Notes under the pieces: generated by a model
Databases searched by the model: none
What the model saw: the letters and a program-made list of their open reading frames with translations, nothing else
Told to the model about the DNA's origin: nothing
Translations under genes and position numbers: made by a program
Source: Antrodiella citrinella
Lineage: Eukaryota > Basidiomycota > Agaricomycetes > Polyporales > Steccherinaceae
Reading direction: 5' to 3'
Length of the DNA: 38,257 nucleotides
Assembly: GCA_004802725.1 (NCBI GenBank)
Contig: SGPM01000269.1
Coordinates: 1 to 38,257, forward strand
Shown: piece after piece, positions 1-10,463 of the stretch
Layout of the letters: each line of letters starts with the position of its first letter
How positions within the stretch are numbered: the stretch's first letter is position 1

Positions 1-195
1 CTGCCTTTGAGGTCTGGGGGCTGATTGATATGTCTGGCGGCTGCGCTGTGACATGCAGGACACCTCGCAGCTGTGCGATCAAGGTGTCCTGCCTTTGAGT
101 TCTGGGGGCTGATTGATATGTCTGGCGGCTGCGCTGTGACATGCAGGACACCTCGCAGCTGTGCGATCAAGGTGTCCTGCCTTTGAGTTCTGGGG
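1..195. repeat. Tandem 88-bp repeat with hairpin core (cluster 1)
   Basis: Two full 88-bp units and the start of a third (unit starts at 1, 89 and 177) are almost identical. Each contains a 38-nt inverted repeat, at 55-92 and 143-180, with perfect 11-bp arms GCAGGACACCT and AGGTGTCCTGC. The 16-nt centre contains a second small inverted repeat (CGCA, GCTG, TGCG). The array is cut by the window edge, so its true copy number is unknown. The same unit recurs at 14,436-14,690, and a diverged version at 9.6-10.1 kb. No coding meaning is seen. The surrounding unit also begins with a shared segment (TGTCTGGCGGCTGCGCTGTG). Confidence 0.93.
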
Positions 196-200
196 CTTGA

Positions 201-1180
201 CCAGCCAATTTGGTTTGTTCCTGGCGTGGGACTAGTCTCTCTTTACCTTTTCGTCGCCTCTCTTTCTCAATTTCTGTCTGAATTTCTTTATGTATTTTCC
301 TCTCTGTTTCTCTGTCTCAATCTCTGGGTCTCTCTGCCTGTGTTCACACTTTTAGACGCCGCCTCGCAATCGCGTTCATACTTTTTTTGCCTGCGTTCAC
401 ACTTTCGACAGGGGCAGGAAAATTCTTTTCAGGGCGCAGCTGCCCTCGCTCAAAGGGCGTACGGGTGTCGTCCACGAATGGGCATACACTCAGTCAGCTT
501 TTCGGCGGGGCTGCTGCCCAGTGGATCATTACGGCGACGCAGGGCGGGCTCTGAGGGGCGGGGACACGTGTAATATTGACATTAAGTAGGGTGTATACGA
601 CAGGTAGGACCATAGACATGTAGAAATAGTAACAGATACAGTGAACATTAAGTAGGGAACGTAGGAATACGAAACGAAGACGGAGGACGACGAACGCGTG
701 CGCGCCCTCGACAGCGACGGGAAGGCAGAGGCTACACAAGATATAACAGCACAGAGGGAGCAGAAACAGGTACGGTCGACGCGTGAGGCTGTCGCGACGT
801 GAGACGGGGAAGGGAGCGGCCGGAAAAGCAGATTTGGTGGGAGAGCAAATGTGTGCGTCAGAGTTTGAATTACGGTCGAAGGGCGAAAGCGGCGGTCTGG
901 GTGGACAGCGACGACAAAAGCGACAAAAGCAGGGTGGTGGGACAGACGAGAAGCTATTTAAATACAATTATAAACATACTGAGCATGGATGAACCTCAGA
1001 GAATGCGAAACAAGCGAAGAAAAGGCGACGGAGTGCGGGGCAGCGCGGCACCTCCGAGACGACGCGACGATACCTTCAGGCGACGCCGGCGACGGCGCGT
1101 CAGGGTGTGCGGCGGGTGAAGACGAGCGCGATGATGTGTTGGTAAGGGAGACGGCGGCACCAATGGCACCCTTGCGTGCC
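201..1180. other. Stretch without a recognisable gene
   Basis: A pyrimidine-rich tract (about 230-400, many CTCTCT/TTTCTC runs) is followed by mixed sequence. A short direct repeat, ACATTAAGTAGGG, occurs near 579 and again near 646. Open frames on both strands here are short, compositionally odd (Arg/Ser/Pro rich) and overlap one another, so none is called. The tract may hold the end of a gene or transposon outside the window. Confidence 0.5.
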
Positions 1181-1386
1181 GCTCTCTTTGGCTGGAGATC
1201 CTTGCAGAACTGGCACATCGAACGTGCGCCGCGCTCCGTCTCGAGCTCAGCGATCGCTTCTGAGACGCTCTTGCCATCAGCGAGCCTGGCGTTGATACGG
1301 TCGATGAAGAACTGACTTGAGGGCTCTGAGAGCAGTAAACCATGTGAAATTTGAATATCGTTGTCATCACAGAGATTGGGAACCAT
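1080..1386 (-). CDS. Possible fragment of a protein-coding gene, unknown
   Basis: On the minus strand, a stretch of ordinary amino-acid composition reads through FFIDRINARLADGKSVSEAI and then a CQFCKDLQPKRAARKG segment. A Ser/Pro-rich tail follows. A possible intron acceptor (CTCTCAG) precedes it near 1,325. I do not recognise the family and found no convincing upstream exon. The ORF then runs into low-complexity sequence. It could be the 3' end of a small gene, a decayed gene, or a chance ORF. Confidence 0.2.
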
Positions 1387-1795
1387 CCAGGATTGTCACC
1401 GCGCCAAGAATAAGGTGTATTACTAAGTAGTTAGTGAATGGTATCACATGAGGTGGACGGAGGTGAAGCCTCCCTGTCTGAAAGTGTGTCCCTGACTGGC
1501 AGATCTGAGGTGAGCAGCAATGGGAGGGCGGGCCTAGCAGCGCAGTCCAACACGTGTTAGCAGTTGTGGAGGAAGAGTCCGAAGAGATGGGTGCTACCAA
1601 GCTACCTGCCTAGCGATCGTACCTCGCTGCCTGTCAGATAGAAAACTTGAAAGTCGTACCGTTCCAGCGCATCAATGCTTGTCCTTGTCATCACAATAGA
1701 GGTATAGAATTACTATGATTCAGCTTAAGATAACAATGGACACATCACCGCCAGAAAATACCATGTACTTAAGGATATAATAAAGATAACAAAAA
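1387..1795. other. Short gene-free stretch downstream of the JmjC gene
   Basis: No convincing reading frame. The part close to 1,795 is AT-rich (for example ATAATAAAGATAACAAAAATTAC at the JmjC gene's 3' end). It probably holds the 3' untranslated region of the minus-strand JmjC gene. Confidence 0.5.
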
Positions 1796-4700
1796 TTACT
1801 TGAGAAGCGAAATGAGACGGTGGATATCAACGTCCTCCCCTGGTTCATAAAAACCAGCTCCCAAAATTTGATCGTGAGGCACTGCAGGTTTTATCTCTCC
1901 CAAATGCTTCAACAGTAGTTTGGCGTTACTAATCGCCGTTTCATGATCATCCATGCGCAGAATCTCATTCGCCATTTCATCGGGTGCGGCACCATCATAC
2001 CAATTCTTGTAGCGCTTGGCCAGGAGATCAGGGTCCTCGTACGTCTCATTGAAGTACGTACTCTCATTCTTGACGATGCGACTGAGCGCCAAGAGCGAGT
2101 TCTTGCAATACACTTCAAGCTGGTCAGTAAAAATCCATTCAAACGCCACGGTACATACCGGTACGAGGGTTGTACTTCAGACCGTTGATCATCATGCGCA
2201 GCGTCTGGTACACCGAATCATGGTTGAAGTTGGTGTCGGCACTTTCAATCGAACGGTCGTAGCGGAGCACGGCCTCCACCATGTGCATTGTGTCGAGCGA
2301 GTAGAAGTGTGCGCCCGTGGTGATAGTGGGCACCGGGGTGTACACTTCATGCCATTGTCCGGCACCTTGGATCCTGATGCCCGTGGTTCAGATGCGAGGT
2401 GCGGTATATCAAGAGAGTGCGCAATACTCACAAGATGTCTCCCGGTTCGGCGACGACGAGATAACGCTGAATAGCGTCACCTGTGAACACTTGTTCCGGG
2501 CCTTTGTGAGCGGCCATGGAGTTTTTGAACTCCGCCTTGGTGCGTGCTGTCGCCGTCTTTGGAGAGTAATCAAAGACCCAGAACTTTACCCCTGTCACGA
2601 CATTGATCACTGTTCCCATACCATGGGAGTCGTAATGGGGAAAGGTGTGAAACCCTGGAAAATGCAAAAGAAACCACGACTGCGCATTCTGCACGTCGCG
2701 AGGCACCGATTTACGGTAGGGATCGTTCACAGGGATGCGGTAGTGAGCGGTATGGCCATCATCCAAATGTCTGCAAAGGCGGTGAGCACGATGATGGAAT
2801 CACTGCAGACATCGGACGCACTTCAGGAAGGGCAGTGCGACGGGCTCGACAGAGGGCAAGTTGAGGACAGCNGCGACGTGCTCCCCGGTATATACACTCG
2901 CCGCCACCTCGGACAAGGTCATTAGTCTGTGCGCTGGGGGTGATTCATCGTCGTCATCGGGGTGCTCGTCTTCGGGGTGCTTATTGTTGTACGCCACGAG
3001 AGCCTCATAACGAAGGCGTGCATCTGGACACACAGTGAACTACGACACGAGACGAACGATTAAACAAATCCTCACCGAGAAGTTCAGTGGGGTGATCCNT
3101 AGGCAGAGAGAACTTGTCGTAGAGGGATTCCCTTGTCCATTCAATGTCTTCTGCCCGAAGCTGAGTGGGATGGCCCTTCAAGAGCACCGCATGACCATGC
3201 TGGAGCGCATGGGTTATCTTGCGAGCCAGCGATATATTGCTTTCTTTTGAAGAAAACTGCAGCTCTGTGAAAAATTCCGACTCGGCAGCCGAGCGAACTG
3301 ATTGTGCGAGCTTGTGCACATATGCCGAGTCCTAGTACAAGCAAAACAAGTCAAAGAAAGATAAGATTGAGATGGAACTGCAAACTACACACCGATGCGA
3401 GTAGATTCTGACCATCGTCTCCGGGCAGGAACGGTTCCTTGGTCTTGTATCCTCCCGGCCACTCTATCACTTTTGCGCCGACCAGAAGCTCCTGCCCATT
3501 GACGTGGGTGAAGTCCCGAGGATCCTGAGATGGCGCAAGAGGTTGTTTAGACCCACTGGCTTCTGTATCTGGTGAATGTGAGCGGGTTTCCACTGGTACG
3601 ATGACAGTGGTCAGTGGGCGAACGTATCGCTGAGAGAGATCCGCTAGTAGCAGAAGGGCTTACCGTCCATCTCTTCATCCTCAGGGTTCTCTTCCCGCAC
3701 TTTGGCGTGCGCCTTGACGGGTGTCTAAAGTGAACGGCGTGAGCTCAAGCAGTGGTCATGAGAGAAAGGACTTACCGTCTGACGCACCCGCTTCTTCTTC
3801 TCGCCCGCCTAGAGACGACTCGGTTAGAATAAACGGAGAGTTTCCACAGATACAACGTACCCTGGGGGAAGTCACGGTGGGTGCGCGAGGCTGTTGTAAG
3901 ATTGTTAAGCAGGAGTGGTTGACTGCAAGAGTGCATATGCTTACTCTCGCATGTTTTGGACGTGCGGCTGTGACCTCCTCTTCACGCTGCATTTCGACGT
4001 CCTCGACCTCGACGTTGTTGCTGTTGCCACCTCTGTCGACCGCCTTCCCTTTGCGTTCAGAGTGACTTAGGGATCCATAGTCGAAATCCACATCCATAGT
4101 GTCATCTGAGTGTTTTGAGTAAATCATCCGGATCTGAAATGAGCAAACACGTACTGTTGGTGACCGCTGGGGACCTCTGCTTGGCAATTGGGGTCACAGC
4201 TGCCCGCTGCTTACCCTCACCACGCCCCTGGATCTGCTCTTCCTGTTCTTCGTTGTCATTGTCGTCTGGGTGGTTGAAATGAGGATGAGTGTGGTGCAGC
4301 GGTGGCGAGGGCTTACCGGACTCGTTCTTCCGCCTCGTCTTTGGAGGCTCCTTGTCGAAGTCTTGCCTGCTGCCTGAGGCGTCCGCATTGGATGGTTGAG
4401 CCGCTGAAAAGGGTCAGAGATGGAGAGATGATACGAATCCAAGAAGAGACTCACATGCTTGCTTATGGAAGAAACGAATCAACACGGTGTCCCGATACTG
4501 CCTGACCACATGGGAAAGCTTAGGACCGAACGCATAAGTGAATTCGGTGCCATCTTTATCCACGTCCCTAGTGCTGTGCAACCCCTGCTGCAGAGGGGGC
4601 ACGGACCTCCACGCCGCATCGTCGTGTTTGGCGGGCTGGTTGCCGGTCACCCAGCCGGCTGTGGTCATGTTCTCCCACCACTCCTCTGCGGTGCGGGTGT

Positions 4701-5501
4701 CCATCTTGTGCCACCATGTTGGATCGGCAATCTCGCCACGGTGTAGATATGCGTCCAGCTCTTCTGCACAATTTTCAGTCAAGCGCATGGTAGGATGGTG
4801 AGAGAAAACGTACCCATGTCCTCCAAGACGACTGTTTGATTCGAGAATAAATTTTCCTGAAGCACCGTCCCCAGATTTTCCAGGTTGTTCTTAGTCAGAA
4901 TTTCAAAGAACATCCAGGCATCGAGGACGGTCAGGCGAATGTTGGGAGCCCGTGTCCTGCTCTTCATCTCCTTCTTGACTGCCTCCATCACTTTGTGAAG
5001 GTAATTACCCTCTATTCTGGCCATGCGGTACACGTTTGAGGTGTAGCTGTTGATGGGCCAGTCCAAGTTGAGAATTTCTCTCACTTGGTGGTAGCGGTAG
5101 GCGAGGAGGCGCATGATACCCCACTGCGCGTTGGGGAGCAGAGACCTGATCTGGCTGGAGTATGCGCCAGATTGAACACTTGCAGAGATGAGTAGGGGAC
5201 CTGGGAAATAAATAGGAAGCGATGGGAGGACGTACTACCAGACATTCCACGCTTCATTCTCTGGGCCGTAAATGTTGCTTGCGACTAGGGAGAGGGTGCT
5301 CTGTTTGCACAGAGGATGCATTCCGACAGCAACATTGTCGACCCTCTTGCCCTTGATGATTGCGACGACATCGTACAACTTGAGCAGCTTCCGCCTGTGT
5401 TCGGGCGTGCAGGCTGAGCGGTTGGCCTCGTTGGCCCGGAAGATGGCCGATCGGGTCCAANTTTGGGTGGCAGCAGAGGTGGAGGCAGAGGTGGAGGCCA
5501 T
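1796..5501 (-). CDS. JmjC-domain protein (putative Fe(II)/2OG oxygenase, histone demethylase-like)
   Basis: JmjC proteins are Fe(II)/2-oxoglutarate oxygenases, many of which demethylate histone lysines. The C-terminal part shows the domain clearly. FPHYDSHGMGTVINVV gives the His-x-Asp metal pair (His codon 2,635-2,637, Asp codon 2,629-2,631), followed by a lysine in GVKFWVFDY. After an intron comes GDIL joined to GAGQWHEVYTPVPT, with the third metal His at 2,349-2,351. A C-terminal helical extension ends at the stop at 1,796. Upstream exons, read from 5,501 (MASTSAST start), encode an alpha-helical region of no family I know (LKLYDVVAIIKGKRVDNVAV; AYRYHQVREILNLDWPI). A Trp-rich segment (WWHKMDTRTAEEWWENM) and acidic linkers follow. 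I read roughly ten or more short exons as one gene of about 900 residues. Splice sites were not all fixed, and two fused or adjacent genes cannot be excluded. Ambiguous bases lie at 2,872, 3,099 and 5,461. Confidence 0.75.
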
Positions 5502-5689
5502 TGCTTAAGATCGGCGAGTGCAAATTTGAGACGGCTGAGATGGTGAAAAATCAAGAGTCGGGTTTTGTGACCATCGATGCTTTGGAGGATATTACGTCAT
5601 GATGTGTCAATTGTCAGCCATGCAATTTTTTTCATCGGACTTGCACCTTCATCCACAATCCTCTTCATCTCACCGTACCAATTGCAATC

Positions 5690-7349
5690 ATGGTTATGCC
5701 TGTCGCTGACGCGTTGGTCATTGTTGACCAAGAACAAGCCATGAGCCAGCGTGGCACGCCTGCACCGTCGTCGTCGCACCGCACCGTCTCACCCTCGAAC
5801 GCCCTTGCCGTCCCTGCGAGGCGTGTCGACATCAGCAAGGACTTTCAAAACTTGCTGTCCCAGCTGCAAGAGGAGGAGGAGGAGGAGGAGGAGGAGCTGA
5901 TGGATGTCGACAGCCAGAGCTCAGATGCTCTGGCTCACACTCAGGTGAGCTTTGTTTTCTGGAGCGGCTCAGGACGGTCAGACTGATCGTATGATAGGTG
6001 ATTTGCAGCCAATGCCGGGACTTTGGACACCTGGTGGCATGCACTGCGCCGGGATGCACCACCCGGATCTGCTATCGCAGGGAACAATCTGAGGCGCTGC
6101 CGTGTGTGGACGAGGGGTCGATGAAGTGCGTGTTTGCGCAGTTCAAGTGCCCCCCATGCCATCGCAAGTGGGGCACTGAGGTTGACGTGCGTATTTTGGT
6201 TTATGTGGGCGAGACCGACACTGACGGCAAGCACAGTACAAGCTGAACCACCCTCCCAACCTGTCGTTGGTTGAGACCCAAGTGCCGTTGCTTCTGGTGG
6301 GCGTGCTGGGGGTGGACGCTTCAGATTACATGGAGCAAATGGCGGACCTCCATTTTCGCACACTGTTTGGAACGTCGGAGGAATGTGTGAGTGTCCAAGA
6401 TTGTCTGCAAACTGTCACGATTGTGGTGCTGAAATACACTGAGCAGTACCATTTCATGAAAATTCGGCTCAGTTTGGAGAGGGTAACGTTGAAGGAGAAC
6501 CTGCGGGAGATGGCGGAGGGGAAAAGCTGGCAGAAGGAGCATCCAACTGCCCGTGTGATGGTGTTGATGAGCAGTCACAGCAACATGGATGATGGGACGA
6601 TCGCCTGGGGGAGGCAGAAGTCCAAGTCGAAGCAGTATGTGAGCGTCAGCTCTCCGCTGTCTTCGGTGTTGGACAAGTTCCTGGGAGACCTTCTTCCTCG
6701 AAATGAGCCCTCCCGGAGAGCTATTTTCGTGTTGATGTCGTGTGGGATGGCGCTGACAGTCCCTGAGGCTGCTGCGAATTTCAAGCAGTTGGCGAGGTGA
6801 GCCGCTTGATCCAGTTCTGATCATATGGGATACTCATTCAGTCACAGGGAGAGATTTCATTGTGCGGTTGGGTTCACGGCGTCGACGATTGTGTCGAACC
6901 AGGTGTTTGTGCACATCCTGCCGTTCCTGAACGCGCTGGCGATGGGTGTGAAGGTCCGAAGAGCGTCGCAAGCATCGCTGTTCAACTCGGAACTTCTGCG
7001 GCAGTCGGCGGTCGTGTTTGCGTTCCGCGACGTGAAGGATGTGCTGCAAGTGCAGTACATCTTTTACGTCGTCATGAACTACCACGTCCAACCTCTGGGA
7101 CTGGACCTGCTCTGCCCCAAGTGTGGGGAGCACTTGCTCGGCAAGAATGAGCAGAATGGCAAACACTCGCATCGGTGGAGATTCCGGTGCCAGAAGTGCA
7201 AGCAGCAGACACAGTGGCTCACGCTCAAGGACCTCCATCACACCGGTCCTCATGAATCTGCGCACTGGTATTCCCAGTATCCTCCCCCTTCCAACTACAA
7301 GGACGTGATCATGAATGCGGCCTGGACCGCGATTTCTAACAGTGTTTGA
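5690..7349 (+). CDS. PHD-like zinc finger / possible CHAT-caspase fold / zinc-ribbon protein
   Basis: The exons 5,690-5,944, 5,998-6,186, 6,237-6,796 and 6,848-7,349 join in phase (501 aa). An extra in-frame intron at 6,387-6,446 (GTGAGT...CAG, 60 bp) would shorten it to 481 aa. The N-terminus is Ser/Pro-rich and ends in a run of about ten Glu. Next comes a cysteine-rich finger (CSQC, CTAPGC, RIC, FKCPPCH), similar in spacing to PHD fingers. The centre has a hydrophobic strand ending in a His (VMVLMSSHSN, codon 6,576-6,578). About 55 residues later comes another strand ending in Cys (AIFVLMSCG, codon 6,741-6,743). That His/Cys arrangement recalls CHAT/caspase-like peptidases, and this is inference from pattern only. 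The C-terminus carries a zinc ribbon (CPKC ... CQKC). No experimentally known homologue is recognised. A polyadenylation-like AATAAA follows at 7,403. The gene is convergent with the next one. Confidence 0.8.
5857..5900 (+). repeat. GAG trinucleotide run (poly-Glu coding)
   Basis: About ten consecutive GAG codons between roughly 5,868 and 5,898 encode an uninterrupted glutamate tract just before the MDVDS segment of the zinc-finger protein. Such a microsatellite is likely length-polymorphic. Confidence 0.85.
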
Positions 7350-7402
7350 TGNTATGTGTTTTGCTCGGACATATTTCTATATTTCAATGTGTATTACATA
7401 TA

Positions 7403-7408
7403 AATAAA
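7403..7408 (+). terminator. Polyadenylation-like signal
   Basis: AATAAA lies 53 bp after the stop codon of the zinc-finger/CHAT-like gene, in an AT-rich stretch between two convergent genes. Fungal polyadenylation signals are loose, so this is a plausible rather than proven site. Confidence 0.45.
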
Positions 7409-7524
7409 GCCTGTGATCAAGCGGTACGCTGTGTGACATTGCCAGGCTTCTGGTGAATAAGGTACGTATATATAGACAGTATAGCAGGACTGGACGATAG
7501 GGATGAGTGGTAGAAGAGAAAGCA

Positions 7525-9267
7525 CTAATGATACAGGGAGTGGATATCTATGGCGAGCAGATGGTCTATCCACCGCTCCCTGAGCTCAGGGGTAGTGGCA
7601 CACAAGTCCCAGATGGAGGCCGCGAACGCGTCCACGACGGCCAAGAACTCGTCAAGGTTGGCGCGTTCGTAATACCACAAGCCCATGCGGGGAGTCCACT
7701 CGATCTCGTTGACAAAATAGTCCAATTTCCCATCGCTCTCGAAAATGCTGATGTCGTAACGGGCGCAGGCGGGGAGCGTGAGTTTGGTGCTTGGCTGCAC
7801 TTCCTGTCGAACCAAGCGCAGGAGCTCCTGATGGGTTTGGAGTACGAACCGCTGGCTCTCTCGAATGTTGCGGTCGCGCTCTTCCGGCGTGCCACCGTTG
7901 TGACTGCCAAAGTTGGTTGGGTCCGGGTGGCCGTCCTGGATATGCTCTCTGAGAGCGTGGTGAGCGTTGTCAGTGTGGAGTGGAAAGAAACTGACCGAAG
8001 ACGCTCGAGAGAGAGCATGTGATGGATCCAGCCGAATTCCCAATCGGCTCTTACCTGTGACACACTTTGGTTCGGTACGGGTGCGGTCTTCACCACCCCA
8101 AGGACACGCATCCCGGATACGAATACGCGGTATTCGAGTCGAGGCAGGAGGGGAGCGTATTGTTGCAGGAAGTATTTGAAGGGCTTCCCTTCGTATGGTC
8201 CCCAAACCTCCGACGCACGCTTTTCACTTGCGCCGGGCAAAATCACACCGCTGCCCTCCTCTGAGCCTTCCATTTTTCCAACCTCGTGCTCACCGGGAAG
8301 CCGCCTGTGTGATCCCGATGCTTCCCTGGTCCAAGGGCGTTTAGAGAGAGTGTTGTTGGCGGCAATGGTGTCCAGTTTTTTGATGAGGTGGAGCTTCCTC
8401 ATTGCTCTCGCCTGTTCCGGTGAGGGCCAGCAGACGGCGAGGGTACTGGAGGCGATGTGTTTGATGCGTTGGACGAAGCGGTCCACATCTTGGGTGCGGT
8501 GTTCCCATTTGACGCGACCGTCCCTGTCCATCGGGCTTATGAGCAAGAACTGCAGAAGGGGTGTTGGATGCTTACCTTAGATCGATGGTGTAATCTGTCA
8601 GCACGACAAAATGGTACCGGTCGAACAGGTCGATCATTTTTGAGGTGTGCTGGGTGAGGACGAGGTCTCGCAGGTCTTCCCAGGCGAAGGCAGTGATTCG
8701 TAAACAACCGAATCCGCGCACACCATGAAAATGCCATCGCATGAGCATTATCAGCTGGAGAGACGGTGCTGAGGGTTAGGGTTCGAGTCAGAGAGTGGAT
8801 GGGGTACATACGTATTCGTAGGCTATCACGGACACCGTATTGGCAGGTTGTGCCACTTGTTCGTCCCAATACAAACCCCACATACGGTGCAGTTGTGGAC
8901 GGTCACCCAAAAATGCGAACTGCTCGGGGGTGAGGAATTCTTGGCACCAGCCTAAGGCCTGATCGGACTCTGGTACCTCTGAAAGCGTAGCGTCGACGGT
9001 GTAGAGGACACGGAGATCTTTGCGATCACAATCCATCGTGTCTCCAACTTGGTCGACGTTGTCGCTAAAGTTGCCTGTAGATGGTAGCGTGACTTCTGTG
9101 ACGACGGATTGGAGGTTATCAATGAACGTGAATATGAATGAACAAGTGCACGTACTGCTNGTCTGCCAGGCGCTGCAGTGTCGGTTACATTGGCGATGTT
9201 GGATTGGTATGCAAGGATTGTGTTTGCAAGGTGATGCGTGACAAGAGTGCTTGCAGGTGCCAGACAT
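7525..9267 (-). CDS. Unrecognised protein, possibly ATP-grasp-like
   Basis: Minus-strand exons can be linked: a start region near 9,267, then 9,100-8,820 (CQEFLTPEQFAFLGDRPQLH, WGLYWDEQ), then 8,757-8,576 (HGVRGFGCLRITAFAWEDL, YHFVVLTDYTIDL). After these come 8,550-8,062 (WEHRTQDVDRFVQRIKHI, VWGPYEGKPFKYFLQQYAP, LEYRVFVSGMRVLGVVK) and the last exon to the stop at 7,525. The last exon holds ARYDISIFESDGKLDYFVNE followed by IEWTPRMGLWY. An aspartate before a beta-strand pair and an Asn-Glu-x-Glu on the following strand is the metal/ATP arrangement of ATP-grasp enzymes, so a diverged ATP-grasp fold is possible. I cannot name a substrate. The N-terminal exon is Cys-rich (HSCHASPCKHNPC) and its start is uncertain. 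N at 9,160 lies in or next to an intron. Confidence 0.6.
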
Positions 9268-9691
9268 TGTGATTTACAGAGGGAAGTGTAAGACCGATAT
9301 TGTCATTTTGAGTCTGTACGATTCCGCGGAAACGAAGTCACGTGATTGTGTGACAAACCGGCAAGTGAAACCGGCAAGTGAACCGATACACCGGCAAATG
9401 CCGAACGGCGATGAGCTGGCACCCGAGGGCCGCTGCTCTTTTCCTTCTACCACCACCATCCATGCGACCCAACTCAGTCACGCGCAGGAGAGCAGCCCAG
9501 ACGGGTTTGCATATCCAGTGTTGTGAATGAGTGGACTCCTCGTCGCACTCCGCCGTCCCGACCGCCTCCAGGAGCAGACCGAATGCCTCACCACCGCGAC
9601 GGCGGCGTCGCGGTGAGCAGGACACCGCGCAGCTATGCGCATTCGGTGTCCTGCAGTGTGGGGCGGGGGATTCAGAACACCAGGAGACGAG

Positions 9692-9790
9692 GACTACGAC
9701 CGAGCGACCGAGGACGACCGAGCGACCGAGGACGACCGAGCGACCGAGGACGACCGAGCGACCGAGGACGACCGAGCGACCGAGGATGAC
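9692..9790. repeat. 18-bp minisatellite, about five copies
   Basis: A tandem run of the 18-bp unit GACGACCGAGCGACCGAG sits between hairpin copies. Internally it is nearly a 9-bp doublet. In one frame it would read as repeating Thr-Glu-Arg-Pro-Arg-Thr, but no surrounding gene supports translation. Confidence 0.9.
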
Positions 9791-10011
9791 GACTGCACCA
9801 CTGCGACGGCGGCGTCGCGGTGAGCAGGACACCGCGCAGCTATGCGCATACGGTGTCCTGCAGTGTGCGGCTCGTCATCCCGACCGCCTCCAGGAGCAGA
9901 CCGAATGCCNCACCACCGCGACGGCGGCGTCGCGGTGAGCAGGACACCGCGCAGCTATGCGCATTCGGTGTCCTGCAGTGTGGGGCGAGGGATTCAGAAC
10001 ACCAGGAGATG

Positions 10012-10072
10012 AGGACGACCGAGCGACCGAGGATGACTGAGCGACCGAGGATGACCGAGCGACCGAGGATGA
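10012..10072. repeat. 18-bp minisatellite, about three copies
   Basis: A second, shorter and more diverged array of the same 18-bp unit (GAGGATGACCGAGCGACC variants) occupies the equivalent place in the second copy of the 322-bp duplication. Copy number therefore differs between the two duplicates (about five versus three). Confidence 0.85.
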
Positions 10073-10392
10073 CGACTGCACCACCGTCACGGCGGCATAG
10101 CTGCGCGGTGTCCTGCAGTGTGCGGGTGTCTCGCAGTGTGGGGCTCAAGCAACCAACCAACGAGCATGGCGCCCCCGTTCTGAGGCAGAGCACAACTGTC
10201 GCCGCGACGCCTGCATCACAACGAGTAGCATACCGAGCTGCAGTGCGTGTATCGTGCCGCACAGGCATTAGCCGCGTCTTACAGACATTCGCTCTGTTAC
10301 GCACACTTTATGTAGTTAGTCACATGTACTATCAATCACATGTACACGTAGGTCAAACATCTGTCATAAGTCCCAAATCAGACCCGGCATGG

Positions 10393-10400
10393 TATATAAG
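10393..10400 (+). promoter_or_regulatory. TATA box of the 2OG-oxygenase gene
   Basis: TATATAAG lies 64-71 bp upstream of the predicted ATG at 10,464, with pyrimidine/CATC-rich leader sequence between. The spacing fits a TATA box and a short 5' leader. Confidence 0.6.
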
Positions 10401-10463
10401 CAAATCAAACAGGATCGTTCATCAAGCATCACCATCGATCGTTTCTCAATCTGCACCACCATC

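Larger units (their letters stand above)
9556..10150. repeat. Composite repeat: 322-bp duplication with hairpins (cluster 2)
   Basis: A block beginning TCCCGACCGCCTCCAGGAGC at 9,556 recurs, diverged by a few bases, 322 bp later at 9,878. Each copy contains a CG-rich lead (GCGACGGCGGCGTCGCGGTG) and a 38-nt hairpin. Hairpins are at 9,617-9,654, 9,824-9,861 and 9,939-9,976, with perfect 11-bp arms GCAGGACACCG and CGGTGTCCTGC. At 10,096-10,116 stands a lone half hairpin in inverted orientation (CATAGCTGCGCGGTGTCCTG then C). The hairpin is the same family as clusters 1 and 3, with one compensated base-pair change. Confidence 0.9.

Noticed and set aside
494..1119. Overlapping Arg/Ser-rich ORFs on both strands
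   Set aside because: Short, mutually overlapping, low-complexity, no motif or splice support.
8770..8785. GGGTTAGGGTTC, telomere-like repeat and possible tRNA T-arm
   Set aside because: It lies in an intron of the minus-strand gene, is under two telomere units, and no acceptor stem or anticodon arm could be paired around it.
9523..10304. Long open frames across cluster 2 (repeating Arg-Pro-Arg-Thr-Thr-Glu)
   Set aside because: They arise because the 18-bp unit is a multiple of three and lacks stops in several frames on both strands. No flanking exon or motif supports translation.
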